Shown: positions 25,031 through 36,201 of the stretch, piece after piece
How the letters are laid out: each line of letters begins with the position of its first letter
Numbering within the stretch: the stretch's first letter is position 1
NCBI RefSeq assembly: GCF_023898865.1
Contig: NZ_JAGSOV010000037.1
Coordinates: forward strand, 124,001 to 188,000
Reading direction: 5' to 3'
Origin: Pseudonocardia humida
GTDB lineage: Bacteria > Actinomycetota > Actinomycetes > Mycobacteriales > Pseudonocardiaceae
DNA length: 64,000 nt
Position numbers and translations under genes: made by a program
Notes under the pieces: model-generated
The model's input: the letters and a program-made list of their open reading frames with translations, nothing else
Database searches by the model: none
What the model was told of the DNA's origin: nothing

Positions 25031-25213
25031 CCGCGACCCGGTGGCGCCGGCCGCCCGGCGGTCGGTTCGCCGCGCGATGACCACTGCTCGCCGCTCGGGG
25101 CGACCGGTCGGCCGGCTCTCGGCGGTCGTCGCTTGATTGTCGGGACCGCCCGGTCAACTATCGGGCGTCCGCGCACACGCGACTGCCGAGAGTGACCCAC
25201 GGAGGCCTGCTCG

Positions 25214-25942
25214 ATGAACGGCGCCCTGCCCGAAGCCGTCCGCGATGTCGCGCTGCTCGTCGCGCGGGTCGTCCTGGGCGTGGTGCTGTTCGCGCACGGC
25301 TGGCAGAAGGTCGTGATCTACGGGGTCGCCGAGACCCGCGACCAGTTCGAGGCGCTCGGCATCCCGGCCGCGATCGCCTCGTCGTCGTTCGTGGCGTTCG
25401 TCGAGTTCGTCGGCGGCGTGCTGCTGGTGCTCGGGGCGCTGACACCGCTGGTGGTCGGGCTGCACCTGGTGGTGATGATCGGGGCGGCGGCGTTCGTGCA
25501 CGTCTCCAACGGCATCTTCGCCGCCGACGGCGGGTGGGAGCTGGTCGGCGTGATCGCCGCCGCCGAGCTGGTGCTGGCGGCCTGCGGGGCCGGGCGGTTC
25601 AGCGTCGACCGGCTGATCGTGGTCCGGCTGCGGCGCGGCCCGGCGATCGCGCCGCCGGGCGCCGAGCCGGTGACCGCCTCGGCCGGGGGTCGCCACGAGA
25701 AGCTCGACACCGCCGACGCCGAGCCGGTCACCTCGGCCTTCCCGGTCGTCACCGGGGCCAACTTCGCGGTGCAGCCCGACGCCCCGATGTTCGGCGAGCT
25801 CCCGCCCACCTCGGCGCTGCCCGAGCAGACCGGCCGGCCCCGGCGGATCCCCCGCCCGATCACCCCGCTGCAGTCCCGCGCCGACGCGCCGCGCCGGTCC
25901 GACCCGCGCCAGCTGGACCGGTCGGACGACACGACCGGCTGA
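25214..25942 (+). CDS. DoxX-family membrane protein with long C-terminal tail
   Basis: 242 aa; RBS GGAGG before the ATG. The first 130 residues hold four spans with the DoxX pattern (LLVARVVLGVVLFAHGWQKV, FVEFVGGVLLVLGALTP, VHVSNGIF). The remaining 110 residues are a Pro/Ala/Arg-rich, probably disordered cytoplasmic tail. DoxX proteins are linked to membrane redox stress; the tail has no recognised domain. Confidence 0.85.
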   Translation: MNGALPEAVRDVALLVARVVLGVVLFAHGWQKVVIYGVAETRDQFEALGIPAAIASSSFVAFVEFVGGVLLVLGALTPLVVGLHLVVMIGAAAFVHVSNGIFAADGGWELVGVIAAAELVLAACGAGRFSVDRLIVVRLRRGPAIAPPGAEPVTASAGGRHEKLDTADAEPVTSAFPVVTGANFAVQPDAPMFGELPPTSALPEQTGRPRRIPRPITPLQSRADAPRRSDPRQLDRSDDTTG

Positions 25943-26062
25943 TCGGCCACCCGGCCCTGAGCTGCTGCCCGTCCCGCGGCGCCGGACGTCGAGAACCGGG
26001 TGGCCGCTCCGACCGGTCCGTGCCGGCACCCGACGCGGGGCCGCTGACCGAAGGAGCCACCC

Positions 26063-26424
26063 GTGAAGTTCATGCTGCTGATCTACAACAACCCGGCCGC
26101 CATCGAGGCGATGCCCGAGTCCGAACGGGCGCAGATCTTCGCCGACGTCGACGCGATCATGGCCGAGCTCACCGAGTCCGGCGAGCTGGTCGGCGGGGAG
26201 GCGCTCGCCCCCGGGGAGCAGGCCCGGACCGTGCGGGTGCGGGAGGGCGTGCCGGCCGTCACCGACGGCCCGTTCGCCGAGGCCAAGGAGGAGCTGGCCG
26301 GCTACCTCACCGTCGACTGCGAGAGCGTCGAGCGGGCCGTGGAGATCGCCGCCCGCTGGCCCGACGCCAAGCGGTGGGCCATGGAGGTCCGGCCGGTGAT
26401 GACCCCCGACGCCGGGGCGGAGAT

Positions 26425-26428
<4 letters not shown>
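26063..26428 (+). CDS. YCII/DGPF-domain protein partnered with an ECF42 sigma factor
   Basis: 121 aa from GTG 26063 with AAGGAG upstream. It has the YCII-like ferredoxin fold start MKFMLLIYNN and the DGPF motif in VTDGPFAEAKEELAGY. DGPF proteins are the conserved genomic partners of ECF42 sigma factors. The stop overlaps the sigma-factor start by 4 bp (GTGA). Confidence 0.9.
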
Positions 26429-27699
<1,271 letters not shown>

Positions 27700-27782
27700 C
27701 GCCGACGCCCCCCCCGGCTACCCACCCCTTCACCACTCGTCCCCGCCCCGCCCCGCCCTGCCCCGCCCTGCCCCGCCCCCGT

Positions 27783-27835
27783 GTCAGGAAAGCCACCATC
27801 AGGACGCCAGGTGTCCTGATGGTGGCCTTCCTGAC
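27783..27835. terminator. 23-bp stem (one mismatch), 7-base loop; hairpin family member 2
   Basis: Arms 27783-27805 and 27813-27835 pair at 22 of 23 positions (the mismatch would be a G-U wobble on one strand). The outer stem GTCAGGAAAGCCAC matches the hairpin at 2639-2693 while the inner stem differs. It lies between the convergent sigma-factor and hydrolase genes and could end both. A C-rich tract with CCCTGCCCCG repeats precedes it (27740-27780). Confidence 0.8.
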
Positions 27836-27901
27836 ATTCGGGAGCGGGCGGGGCGCCGGCGTCGGCGGGGTGAGGGCGGGTGGGGCGCTGGGGAGGAGGG
27901 G

Positions 27902-28669
27902 TCAGAGGGCGGCGTGGGCGGCGATGAGGGGGGTGGCTTCGGCGGCGCGTTCGATGGTCGCCAGGTGGGCGGCGTGCAGGACCTCCAGCCGGGCGCCGGG
28001 GATGGCGTCGGCGATGGTGCGGGCGTGCGGGTCGACCGGGGTCGACGGGTCGGCGTCGCCGGCGATGACGAGGGTCGGCAGGGTGATCGAGGGCAGCCGG
28101 TCGCGGTGGTCCCAGGCCTCGATGGCCTGGCAACAGGCCAGATAGCCGTCGTCGGGCGTGCCGGCGATCATGTCGGTCGCCTCGGCCACGGCGTCGGGGT
28201 TCCGCTCGGCCCACTCCGGGGTGAACCAGCGGGAGGCGACGCCCGCCGCGATCGGGGCGGTGCCGGCGTCGCGCACGGCGGCGATCCGGTCGCGCCAGAC
28301 CGTCTTGTCCGGGAAGTACGAGCTGGTGCAGCACAGGGTGAGGCTGCTGAGCCGGTGCGGGGCCTCGGAGCCCAGGTACATGCCGATCATGCCGCCCATC
28401 GAGAGGCCGCACCACGCCACGCGGTCGAGGCCGAGCTCGTCGAGCAGGGCCAGCACGTCGCCCGCGAGCTCGCCGATCGTGTACGGGCCCGCGGGGACGG
28501 GGGAGCCGCCGTGGCCGCGGTGGTCGACGCGGACCACGCGGAACCGCTCGGTCAGCGCGGCGACCTGCGGGCGCCACATCTGCAGCGTCGAGCCCAGCGA
28601 GCCGGACAGCACGATCGCCGGGGCGTCGCGGGGACCTTCGTCGACGTGGTGCAGCCGGACAGGGTTCAT
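27902..28669 (-). CDS. Alpha/beta hydrolase, probable 3-oxoadipate enol-lactonase
   Basis: 255 aa from ATG 28669. It has the oxyanion region LSGSLGSTLQMW, the nucleophile elbow GLSMGGMIG (Ser), an acid in VIAGDADPSTPV, and His in LHAAHLATIERA, all as in PcaD. It would hydrolyse 3-oxoadipate enol-lactone to 3-oxoadipate. The two CoA-transferase genes immediately upstream fit the next step of the beta-ketoadipate pathway. Other pca/cat genes are not in the window. Confidence 0.85.
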   Translation of the reverse strand: MNPVRLHHVDEGPRDAPAIVLSGSLGSTLQMWRPQVAALTERFRVVRVDHRGHGGSPVPAGPYTIGELAGDVLALLDELGLDRVAWCGLSMGGMIGMYLGSEAPHRLSSLTLCCTSSYFPDKTVWRDRIAAVRDAGTAPIAAGVASRWFTPEWAERNPDAVAEATDMIAGTPDDGYLACCQAIEAWDHRDRLPSITLPTLVIAGDADPSTPVDPHARTIADAIPGARLEVLHAAHLATIERAAEATPLIAAHAAL

Positions 28670-28742
28670 CGCACAGCCTCGCAGAGCTCGGCTGACGACG
28701 AGCGGAGGCGCTGTGTCGATGATTCGCTCGCGAGCTCGCTCA
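28667..28742. repeat. 76-bp stop-to-start intercistronic repeat, copy 1
   Basis: This segment runs exactly from the stop codon of the CoA-transferase beta gene (28742-28740) to the start codon of the hydrolase (28669-28667). It is about 62/76 identical to 40742-40817, which also spans a stop codon to a start codon and is the same length. The 22 bp next to the stop codon are identical and include the palindrome GCTCGCGAGC. Confidence 0.8.
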
Positions 28743-29525
28743 TCGCGGGTCACCCACGGTGCGCATCGAGCGCAGGGTGCGCAGCTCGGTCTCGGTGGGC
28801 GGGGCAGTGATCATGAGGTCGGCGGAGACCTCCAGCTCCCATCCGGTCTCCGCGCGCACCCGCTCCACCTCGATGCCGTGGTGGGTCGCGGTGAGCACGA
28901 GCTCGGCGGTCTCCGGGTCGGGCTCCAGCACGCCCAGGTCGGTGATCACGCGCACCGGTCCGGCGCCGCGCAGGCCCAGGACCGAGCGTTCGGTCGGGCC
29001 GCTGCCGTGGCCGACCGAGGTCACGAAGTCGACGCGCTCGACGAAGGCCCTTGCCTTGTGCCGCATCACCACGATCACCTCGCGGCAGGACGCGGCGATC
29101 TCCGGGGCCCCGCCCGACCCGGGCAGGCGCACGGAGGGCTCGTCGTACTCGCCGATCACCGTGGTGTTGATGTTGCCGAACCGGTCGAGCTGGGCCCCGG
29201 ACAGGAAGCCGACGTCGATCCGGCCGGGCTGCAGCCAGTAGTTGAAGATCTCGGGCACGCTGACCACCGACAACGCCGACGCGGCCAGCACGCCGTCGCC
29301 GATGGACAGCGGCAGCTCGTCGGGGCGGGTGTCCAGGGTGCCCGACTCGTAGATGAGCACCAGGTTCGGCGCGTGCAGCCGGCGGGCCAGGTTGGCCGCG
29401 GTGGACGGCAGGCCGATGCCGACGAAGCAGGCCTGGCGGTCGCGCAGCGAGCGGGCCGCGGCGATGCTCATCATCTCGTCGGCGGTCCAGGTGGTGCTGC
29501 CGGCGGCGGGTTCGGTCCTGGTCAT
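28740..29525 (-). CDS. CoA-transferase subunit beta (3-oxoadipate CoA-transferase type)
   Basis: 261 aa from ATG 29525. It belongs to the family I CoA-transferase beta chains: [20 protein letters not shown], the catalytic glutamate in [10 protein letters not shown], and [17 protein letters not shown]. With the alpha chain it moves CoA from succinyl-CoA to 3-oxoadipate or a related acid (CatJ/GctB-like). Its ATG overlaps the alpha-chain stop (ATGA). Confidence 0.88.
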   Translation of the reverse strand: MTRTEPAAGSTTWTADEMMSIAAARSLRDRQACFVGIGLPSTAANLARRLHAPNLVLIYESGTLDTRPDELPLSIGDGVLAASALSVVSVPEIFNYWLQPGRIDVGFLSGAQLDRFGNINTTVIGEYDEPSVRLPGSGGAPEIAASCREVIVVMRHKARAFVERVDFVTSVGHGSGPTERSVLGLRGAGPVRVITDLGVLEPDPETAELVLTATHHGIEVERVRAETGWELEVSADLMITAPPTETELRTLRSMRTVGDPR

Positions 29526-30331
29526 GCGGCGTCCTCCCGCAGCGACGTGAGCCAGCGGCCGAACTCGTCGCGGTCGCGACTGATCCGGTCCCAGGCCCGG
29601 TAGGCGGCGTTGTCCCGGTCGTAGAAGCCGTCGGCGTAGGACGGCGCGGCGCCCCGGGGGACCTCGGCGACCACGTCGACCACCCAATGCGGCAGCACCA
29701 CGGCACCGGGCACCGGCTCCAGCTCGTCGACGACCTCCTCGACGGTCGCCAGCGACCGGGTCGAGGCCAGCACCGCCTCCTTCTGCACCCCGACGATGCC
29801 CCAGATCTGCACGTTGCCCGCGCGGTCGGCGCGCTGGGCGTGGATGACCCCGACGTCGGGGTTGAGCGCCTTCACCGCGGCCAGCCGCTCCCCGGTGAAC
29901 GGGCACTCGACCGAGGAGATGGTGTCGGTGTGCAGCGGCAGGTCGGTGCCGGCGTAGCCGCGCAGCACGGCGAACGGCAGCCCGGAGGCGCCCGCGACGT
30001 AGCGGTTGGCCATGCCGGCGTGGCTGTGCTCCTCGATCTCCAGCGGGGCGGGCCAGCCGCTGGCCAGCGCGTCGCGCATGCGGTGCAGCGAGCCGACCCC
30101 CGGGTTGCCGCCCCAGGAGAACACCAGCCTGCTCGCGCAGCCCGCGCCGATCATCTGGTCGTAGATGAGGTCGGGGGTCATCCGGACGAGGGTCAGCCCG
30201 CGCCGGCCCTGGCGGATGATCTCGTGCCCGGCGGCGAACGGGATGAGGTGGGTGAAGCCTTCCAGGGCGACGGTGTCGCCGTCGCGCACCAGCTCGGACA
30301 CCGCCTCCGCCAACGACGCGATCTTGGCCAC
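29522..30331 (-). CDS. CoA-transferase subunit alpha (3-oxoadipate CoA-transferase type)
   Basis: 269 aa from GTG 30331. Features: [38 protein letters not shown] and [15 protein letters not shown], typical of CatI/GctA alpha chains. It forms a heterodimer or heterotetramer with the following beta chain. The order alpha-beta-enol-lactonase suggests aromatic or 3-oxoadipate catabolism, though a glutaconate-like or cholesterol-derived substrate is possible. Confidence 0.88.
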   Translation of the reverse strand: MAKIASLAEAVSELVRDGDTVALEGFTHLIPFAAGHEIIRQGRRGLTLVRMTPDLIYDQMIGAGCASRLVFSWGGNPGVGSLHRMRDALASGWPAPLEIEEHSHAGMANRYVAGASGLPFAVLRGYAGTDLPLHTDTISSVECPFTGERLAAVKALNPDVGVIHAQRADRAGNVQIWGIVGVQKEAVLASTRSLATVEEVVDELEPVPGAVVLPHWVVDVVAEVPRGAAPSYADGFYDRDNAAYRAWDRISRDRDEFGRWLTSLREDAA

Positions 30332-30490
30332 GGAAGAACGCTAGTGCCCCCGGCGGGGACCGGCAATCGGCGCGCCACGGCGCCGCCGCGCACGCCCCGA
30401 CCGGGTTGCCCCGCGGGGTCGGGGCATGTCACAGGAGGCCCAGGTCACGATAGGACGCCGCCCCGTCGCCGCCGGTGCCACGCTGGCGTC

Positions 30491-31357
30491 GTGTCCAACC
30501 GTGCGAACGAACGTCCCGCGGACGCGGCCGGCCGGTTCCGGCTCGGCGCCGCGCAGGTGAACCGGCTGGGGTTCGGCACCATGCGGCTGACCGGGCCCGG
30601 CATCTGGGGCCCGCCCGCGGACCCGCGGGCCGCGGTCGGCGTGCTGCGCCGCGCGGCCGAGCTCGGCGTCGACCTGTTCGACACGGCCGACTCCTACGGC
30701 CCCGAGGTGGCGGAGGACCTGCTCCGCGAGGCCCTGCACCCCTACGACGGGCTCACCGTGGCGACGAAGGCCGGGCTGCTGCGGACGGGGCCGAACCAGT
30801 GGCACCCGTGCGGGCGCCCCGAGTACCTGCGCCAGCAGTGCGAGCTCAGCCTGCGCCGGCTCGGCGTCGAGCGCATCGACCTGTTCCAGCTGCACCGCGT
30901 CGATCCGACCGTGCCGGCCGACGAGCAGTTCGGGCTGCTCGCCGACCTGGTGGCCGAGGGCAAGGTCGCCGCGGTCGGGCTGTCCGAGGTCGGGGTCTCC
31001 GAGATCGAGCGGGCGTCCACGCTCGTCGACGTGGTCTCGGTGCAGAACCGCTACAACCTGACCGACCGCACCTCCGACGACGTGCTGCGCTACTGCACCG
31101 AGCAGGGCATCGCGTTCCTGCCGTGGGCGCCGGTCGCCGCGGGCAGGCTGGCCGAGCCGGGCGGGCCGGTGGCCGACATCGTGGCGCGCACCGGGGCCAC
31201 GCCGTCGCAGGTGGCGCTGGCCTGGCTGCTGCAGCGCTCGTCGGTGATGCTGCCGATCCCCGGGACCGCCGACGCCGCGCACCTGGAGGAGAACGTGCGC
31301 GCCGCCGAGCTCGCCCTCGACCTGGAGATGGTCGAGAAGCTGGACGCCGCCGCCTGA
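30491..31357 (+). CDS. Aldo/keto reductase
   Basis: 288 aa from GTG 30491. TIM-barrel AKR motifs: [10 protein letters not shown], the catalytic Asp/Tyr pair in [10 protein letters not shown], Lys in [17 protein letters not shown] and the C-terminal NADPH site [16 protein letters not shown]. It reduces aldehydes or ketones with NADPH. It is divergent from the CoA-transferase operon with a 159-bp spacer. Confidence 0.92.
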   Translation: MSNRANERPADAAGRFRLGAAQVNRLGFGTMRLTGPGIWGPPADPRAAVGVLRRAAELGVDLFDTADSYGPEVAEDLLREALHPYDGLTVATKAGLLRTGPNQWHPCGRPEYLRQQCELSLRRLGVERIDLFQLHRVDPTVPADEQFGLLADLVAEGKVAAVGLSEVGVSEIERASTLVDVVSVQNRYNLTDRTSDDVLRYCTEQGIAFLPWAPVAAGRLAEPGGPVADIVARTGATPSQVALAWLLQRSSVMLPIPGTADAAHLEENVRAAELALDLEMVEKLDAAA

Positions 31358-31443
31358 TCGGGCCACCCGCGCGTACGGGCGGTGACCGACCGACCCCGTG
31401 GTAGACACGCACGGGGGATGTCGATCGTCGGGAGGGCGCCGCG

Positions 31444-33603
31444 GTGGTGGGGGATCCGGAGGCGGACCTGCGCGACGCGCTGGCCACCGGTCGGGAGCTC
31501 GACATGGCCGGGGGCACCGTGCCGGCCGGTGTGCTGGCCGCGGTGCTGACCGCCGAACCGCCGCCCGGGGCGCCCGCCCTGCGGTTGCGCCGCGCCCGGC
31601 TCTCCGGGGTCCTGCGGCTCACCGGTGCCCGGGTCGGGGTCCCGGTCGAGCTGCGCGAGTGCGCTTTCGCCCATGCCCCCGACCTGCGGATGGCCGAGTT
31701 CGCCGGGCTCGCGCTGACCGGCTGCCGGTTGCCGGGGCTGCGCGCGGGCAACCTGCGCGTGGCCGCCGACCTGCTCCTCGCCGACGGGTTCACCGCCACC
31801 GGCCCGGTCACCCTGTCCGACGCGCAGATCGGCGGCTCGCTGCGGCTGTCGGCGGGGCGGCTGCGCGGCAGCGACGGGCGGGCGCTGCTCGCCGACCGGA
31901 TCGTCGTCGGCGGCACCTTCTACGCGCGCCGCCTGCGCAGCGACGGCGAGCTCCGCCTGCCCGGCGCCCGGATCACCGGCAACGTCGACCTGGCCGGTGC
32001 CGACCTGGTCAGCCCCACCGGCGACGCGCTCGACATGACCGGGGTGAGCATCGACGGCAGCTTCCTGGCCGGGCGCCACGGCGGGGGACCCGACCTGGAG
32101 TTCCGGGCCACCGGGCGGATCCTGCTGACCGGCGCCCGGGTCGGCGGCGACGTGGTGCTCTCCGGCGCGCGCGTCGAGCGCGTGCCCACCCCCGGCCCTC
32201 CCGACCCCGAACCGGTGCCCGACGAGACCCGGATGCCGGTGGTGCCCGGGGGGATCGTCGACGCCGGGGCGTGCCTGGTGGCCGACCGGGTCCGCGTGGA
32301 GGGCAACCTCGAGCTCGACGACGGGCTGTCCACCGACGGCACGGTCCGGCTGCCCAACGCCGTGGTCGGCGGCTACCTCCGGCTGTCGGGGGCCCGGCTG
32401 CTCGGCCCGCACGGGGCCGGCGCCCGCGGCATCGCGCTGCTCGGCGACGGCATCGACGTCGGCGGCGACCTGGAGGCCCGCGACAGCGGCCGCGGCGCGC
32501 TGGTCTGCGGCGGCCAGCTGCGCCTGGTGGACGCCACGGTGCGGGGCAGCGCGAGCCTGTCGGGGATCACCCTCAGCGCGCCGGGCGGGTACGCGCTGCT
32601 GGCCGACCGGTTGCACATCGGCGGCGAGTTCTACCTGCGCCGGATGGTCTGCGACGGCACGGTCCGGCTGCAGAACGCCGAGATCGGCGCCACGCTCGAC
32701 TGCACCGGGGCCCGGCTGACCGGGCCGCGGCGGCGCCCGGACGGGTCGCTGCGCCCGTCGCTGGACGCGCGGGCCGCCACGATCGGCAAGGACCTGGTCT
32801 GCGCGGGCGGGTTCAGCGCCGACGGCGGCGTCCGGATCCGGCGCGCGGACGTGGGCAAGGCGGTCCAGTTCACCGACGCGACGCTCGGCGGCCCGCCGGA
32901 GGTGGGCCGGGCGGTGTACTCGCTCAACGCCTACGCGCTGACGGCGGCGGAGCTGATCGTGCGCCCGGCCGCGCCTCCGGTCGGCCCGGTGCGGCTCGCC
33001 CGCGCGTCGGTGACCACGTTCGCCGACTCGGCGGCCCTCTGGGCGGCCGACGGTGGCGTCGACATCGACGGTTTCGACTACGGCGCGCTGTACGACACCC
33101 GAGCGGTGGACGTCCGGACGAGGTTGGCCTGGATCCGGGAGGTCATGCCGGACTACACGCCCGGCCCGTACGACCAGCTGGCCGCCGCGTACCAGCGCTC
33201 GGGCAACGAGGAGCTGGCCCAGGCGGTGCTGATGGAGCGCCAGCGCAGGCGCTACGCGGAGGCGGCCCCGGTCGAGCGGGTGTGGGGCTGGCTGCAGCGC
33301 TGGACGGTGGGCTTCGGGTACCGCCCGTGGCTGGCAGTGGGCTGGTTGGTGCTGTTCGCGGCCCTGGGCGGCACCTGGTTCGCGTTCAACCCGCCGACAC
33401 CGGTCGACGACGGCCAGCACCCGGTGTTCAACGCGTGGATCTTCGCCGCGGACACCCTGCTGCCGATCGTCAACCTCGGCCAGGACGGGTACTGGCGCCT
33501 CGACGGCCCCTCGCAGTGGATCAGCACGGCGCTCGTCGCTTCGGGTTGGATCCTGGCCACGACGGCTGCGGCGGGTGCCGCCCGGGTGCTGAAGAGGACC
33601 TGA
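31444..33603 (+). CDS. Beta-helix repeat protein with C-terminal membrane anchors
   Basis: 719 aa from GTG 31444 behind GGGAGGG. Residues 40 to about 520 are made of short repeats of the type L-R-L-(T/S)-G-A-R-(V/L)-x-G-x-(V/L), for example LRLTGARVGV, GSLRLSAGRL, RLPGARITGNVDLAGADL and YLRLSGARLL, suggesting a right-handed beta-helix like pentapeptide or bactofilin-type proteins. After a helical linker (YDQLAAAYQRSGNEELAQAV) come two to three spans (GWLVLFAALGGTWFAF; WISTALVASGWILATTAAAG). Relatives in Streptomyces are often called membrane-associated oxidoreductases, but no redox motif is visible. Confidence 0.75.
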   Translation: MVGDPEADLRDALATGRELDMAGGTVPAGVLAAVLTAEPPPGAPALRLRRARLSGVLRLTGARVGVPVELRECAFAHAPDLRMAEFAGLALTGCRLPGLRAGNLRVAADLLLADGFTATGPVTLSDAQIGGSLRLSAGRLRGSDGRALLADRIVVGGTFYARRLRSDGELRLPGARITGNVDLAGADLVSPTGDALDMTGVSIDGSFLAGRHGGGPDLEFRATGRILLTGARVGGDVVLSGARVERVPTPGPPDPEPVPDETRMPVVPGGIVDAGACLVADRVRVEGNLELDDGLSTDGTVRLPNAVVGGYLRLSGARLLGPHGAGARGIALLGDGIDVGGDLEARDSGRGALVCGGQLRLVDATVRGSASLSGITLSAPGGYALLADRLHIGGEFYLRRMVCDGTVRLQNAEIGATLDCTGARLTGPRRRPDGSLRPSLDARAATIGKDLVCAGGFSADGGVRIRRADVGKAVQFTDATLGGPPEVGRAVYSLNAYALTAAELIVRPAAPPVGPVRLARASVTTFADSAALWAADGGVDIDGFDYGALYDTRAVDVRTRLAWIREVMPDYTPGPYDQLAAAYQRSGNEELAQAVLMERQRRRYAEAAPVERVWGWLQRWTVGFGYRPWLAVGWLVLFAALGGTWFAFNPPTPVDDGQHPVFNAWIFAADTLLPIVNLGQDGYWRLDGPSQWISTALVASGWILATTAAAGAARVLKRT

Positions 33604-33744
33604 CCGGGCAGCGCGATCCACTCCGAGGGGTGAAAGGGCCGCGGGGAGCGTGTTCGGGGGCCGCCGGGCCGTTTCCCCGCCCGGGTGTCCCCGTTGTGGG
33701 TGTCAGTGGCGCGTCGTTCCCCGGACCAGTGGAGGTGCCCGCAC

Positions 33745-34086
33745 ATGCCCCGACCGACCAGCGACCCGTACCGCCGTTCCCGCCGCACGCAGTTGCGCGT
33801 GCTCGAAGGGGGAGCGCCGGAGGACGGGGGATCCGGCAGGCACGCGCTCGACGAGGACGCGCTGCTCACCCCGATCTTCGCCGCGCTGGCGCGGCGGAAC
33901 GGGCGGCGCCCGGCGCCGCCCGACCCGGTCGAGCGCTTCCGCCGCGACCCGCTGACCGCGCCGCTGCCGGTGGTCGTGCCGGCCCGGCGCCGCCCCGGCG
34001 CCCACGCGCGCGTCGAGCCGCTCCCGGAGCGCCCGGCCCACGGCAGGCACGCCCTGCGCCGCGCCCCCGCCTGGCTCCCCCACTGA
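33745..34086 (+). CDS. Small basic hypothetical protein
   Basis: 113 aa from ATG 33745 with an excellent GGAGG site. Arg- and Pro-rich, probably disordered (RRSRRTQLRVLEGG, ARRRPGAHARVEPLPERPAH), with one short helix (LLTPIFAALARRNG). No family recognised. It lies alone between the beta-helix membrane gene and a hairpin; coding status rests on the RBS and codon bias. Confidence 0.55.
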   Translation: MPRPTSDPYRRSRRTQLRVLEGGAPEDGGSGRHALDEDALLTPIFAALARRNGRRPAPPDPVERFRRDPLTAPLPVVVPARRRPGAHARVEPLPERPAHGRHALRRAPAWLPH

Positions 34087-34087
34087 C

Positions 34088-34150
34088 CGTCGAGAACGAA
34101 CTCGTCGTCATTTTGGACCGGTCCAAACGACAACAGCTTCGTTCTCGACG
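34088..34150. terminator. Nested hairpin between convergent genes
   Basis: Perfect 13-bp outer arms (34088-34100 and 34138-34150, CGTCGAGAACGAA) enclose a second perfect dyad at 34112-34127 (TTTGGACCGGTCCAAA). It starts right after the small basic gene and ends 15 bp before the amidohydrolase stop. It probably terminates transcription from both sides. Confidence 0.75.
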
Positions 34151-34165
34151 GGGGTGGGCGGGGGT

Positions 34166-35491
34166 TCAGGGTCGGATGGCGGCGGTGGCGGCGCGCAGGG
34201 CGGCGGTGGTCGCGGCCCGGTCGACCCGGGTGGGCTCGCCATCGGCGAGGACCTGCTCCCCGGCCACCCACACGTCCCGGACCAGCTTCGAGCCGCCCGC
34301 CCACACCAGGTTCGACACCAGCTGGGCGTCGTCGTCGGGGTCGACGAAGGTCGACTCGTCCAGCCCGATGTGCACGACGTCGGCCCAGCGGCCGGTCTCC
34401 AGCGCGCCGATGTCGTCGCGCCCGATCGCCGCCGCGCCCTCCCTGGTGGCCATCAGCAGCAGCTCGGCCGCGGTCAGTGCGGCGGCGTCGCCGCTGGTCA
34501 CCCGGGCCAGCAGGCCGGCGAGGCGGCTCTCGGCCCACACGTCGAGGTCGTCGCCGGACGCCGGGCCGTCGGTGCCCAGGCCGACCCGCACGCCGGCCCG
34601 GCGCAGCGCGGTCACCCTGGCCACCCCGGCGGCCAGCTTGGCGTTGGAGCCGGGGCAGTGCGCGACCGCGGCGCCCTTCGCGGCCAGCAGCGCGATGTCG
34701 TCGTCGGACAGGTGCACGCCGTGCGCGGCCAGCACCCGCCCGCCCAGCACGCCGAGGTCGTCGAGCATCGCCGGCACCGAGCCGTGGGCGGCGCGCTGCT
34801 CCGCGTCCTCCTCCGTCGTCTCGGCGACGTGGATGTGCAGCAGGGCGCCCCGCTCGCGGGCGTGCTCGGCCACCGAGGCCAGCGCCTTCGGGGGCAGCGT
34901 GTACGCCGAGTGCGGGCCGTAGCCCAGCTCGATGCGCTCGCCCGGGCCCGAGCGCAGGCCGTCGCGGTCGATCCGGCGCGAGATGGCGTCGCGCATGGCC
35001 TCCCAGCTGCCCAACCGGTCCCAGCCCGGGGCCGCGATCACCCCGGGGGTCAGCAGCACCCGCGACCCGACCGCCGTGACGGCGTCGACCACCTCGCGGG
35101 TGAAGAAGTACATCTCGACGCTGGTGGTGCAGCCGTTGCGCAGCATCTCCACGCAGCCCGCGGCCATCCCCGCGCGCACGTGCTCGCCGGTCAACCGGCC
35201 CTCGGCGGGCCACATGACCTCGTGCAGCCAGCGCAGCAGCGGCAGGTCGCCGCCGAGCCCGCGCAGCACCGCCATGGGGGTGTGCGCGTGGGTGTTGACC
35301 AGCCCGGGCAGCAGCGCGCCGGGTAGCGCGCGCACGGCGGCGTCGGAGGCCGGGGCGCTGGCCCGCGGGCCGGCGAACGAGATCCGGCCCTCGGCGGTGA
35401 TGTCCACGACCGCGTCCCGCACGACCGAGCAGCCCGGGTCGCAGGGGAGCAGGACCGGGGCGAGCAGCCGGACCGCGCCGCCGCCGGTCAC
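34166..35491 (-). CDS. Amidohydrolase of the TRZ/ATZ (SAH/MTA deaminase-like) family
   Basis: 441 aa from GTG 35491. Metal-site motifs of the cytosine deaminase-like amidohydrolases: LLPGLVNTHAHTPMA (His pair), LHIHVAETTEED, AAHGVHLS, and VGLGTDGPASGDDLD (catalytic Asp). Substrate would be an adenosine-type, guanine or triazine-like compound, most often S-adenosylhomocysteine or methylthioadenosine. Its start overlaps the stop of the NYN gene (GTGA), so the two are co-translated. Confidence 0.88.
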   Translation of the reverse strand: MTGGGAVRLLAPVLLPCDPGCSVVRDAVVDITAEGRISFAGPRASAPASDAAVRALPGALLPGLVNTHAHTPMAVLRGLGGDLPLLRWLHEVMWPAEGRLTGEHVRAGMAAGCVEMLRNGCTTSVEMYFFTREVVDAVTAVGSRVLLTPGVIAAPGWDRLGSWEAMRDAISRRIDRDGLRSGPGERIELGYGPHSAYTLPPKALASVAEHARERGALLHIHVAETTEEDAEQRAAHGSVPAMLDDLGVLGGRVLAAHGVHLSDDDIALLAAKGAAVAHCPGSNAKLAAGVARVTALRRAGVRVGLGTDGPASGDDLDVWAESRLAGLLARVTSGDAAALTAAELLLMATREGAAAIGRDDIGALETGRWADVVHIGLDESTFVDPDDDAQLVSNLVWAGGSKLVRDVWVAGEQVLADGEPTRVDRAATTAALRAATAAIRP

Positions 35492-36108
35492 CGGCGGGAC
35501 TCGAGCAGCGAGCGCAGCGAGCGGAACGGCGGCAGCCAGGCGCCGGTGTCGGGCAGCGAGTCGAGCGTGATGCGCGGCAGCGGCTCGCGGAAGACGCCCT
35601 CGATGTCCTCCAGGTCGACGAACTCGATGACCTCCGAGTTCAGCGCGAAGCTGGCGTGCTCGCGGAACCCGATCACGGTGATCGGGATGCCCGAGCGGTG
35701 CAGCTCCTCCAGCGGCTCGCGGAACGCGCGGCCGTCGCCGGAGGCGACCACGACGTGCTCGAGGTGGCCCTCGGCGGCGCGCAGCCGGATGTGCGCCAGC
35801 ATGTCGTCGTCGACGTCGGAGTCCTCGGTGACCTTCGGCTTGGCGAAGACCGCGAAACCGACGTTGCGCAGCGCCTCGACCCACGGCCGCACGACCTCGG
35901 TGCTGCCCGGCACGACGTTGGTGAACACCGTGGCCTCGGCGACCGACTCCGGGCCGGCCACGTCGAGCAGCCAGCGGCCCACGGCGTCGAACCGGGGCCG
36001 GAACGCCGACGTCGGCCGGGCGCCCAGCAGCGACCCGAGGCTCATGTCCATGTTCGGGGCGTCCCACACCAGCAGCGTGCGCGGCGCCGGGCCGGTCGGG
36101 GCGATCAC
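35488..36108 (-). CDS. NYN-domain (PIN-like) putative ribonuclease
   Basis: 206 aa, taking GTG 36108 so that the N-terminal strand LLVWDAPNMDMSLG, with its conserved Asp-x-x-Asn, is included. Later acidic residues (DSDVDDDMLAHI; VVASGDGRAFREPLEELH; HASFALNSEVIEFVDL) complete the NYN/LabA-like Mg-binding site. Such proteins cleave RNA. The upstream boundary is uncertain because no strong RBS is seen. It is coupled to the amidohydrolase and divergent from a thioesterase. Confidence 0.82.
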   Translation of the reverse strand: MIAPTGPAPRTLLVWDAPNMDMSLGSLLGARPTSAFRPRFDAVGRWLLDVAGPESVAEATVFTNVVPGSTEVVRPWVEALRNVGFAVFAKPKVTEDSDVDDDMLAHIRLRAAEGHLEHVVVASGDGRAFREPLEELHRSGIPITVIGFREHASFALNSEVIEFVDLEDIEGVFREPLPRITLDSLPDTGAWLPPFRSLRSLLESRR

Positions 36109-36201
36109 GACGGCCGGTCCGGGACGCAGGCGGGCAGCATCCGCCGACCCTATCCGGGTGGGCGAGGGGGCGATCGGAGGAGATCGGCTTAGGGTCCGGT
36201 C

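Noticed and set aside
27740..27780. C-rich tandem repeat as a functional element
   Set aside because: It is a short, imperfect CCCTGCCCCG run of the sort expected by slippage in a very GC-rich spacer.
34088..34150. Nested hairpin as an insertion-sequence end or attachment site
   Set aside because: No transposase, integrase or target duplication is nearby; its place between convergent genes fits a terminator.
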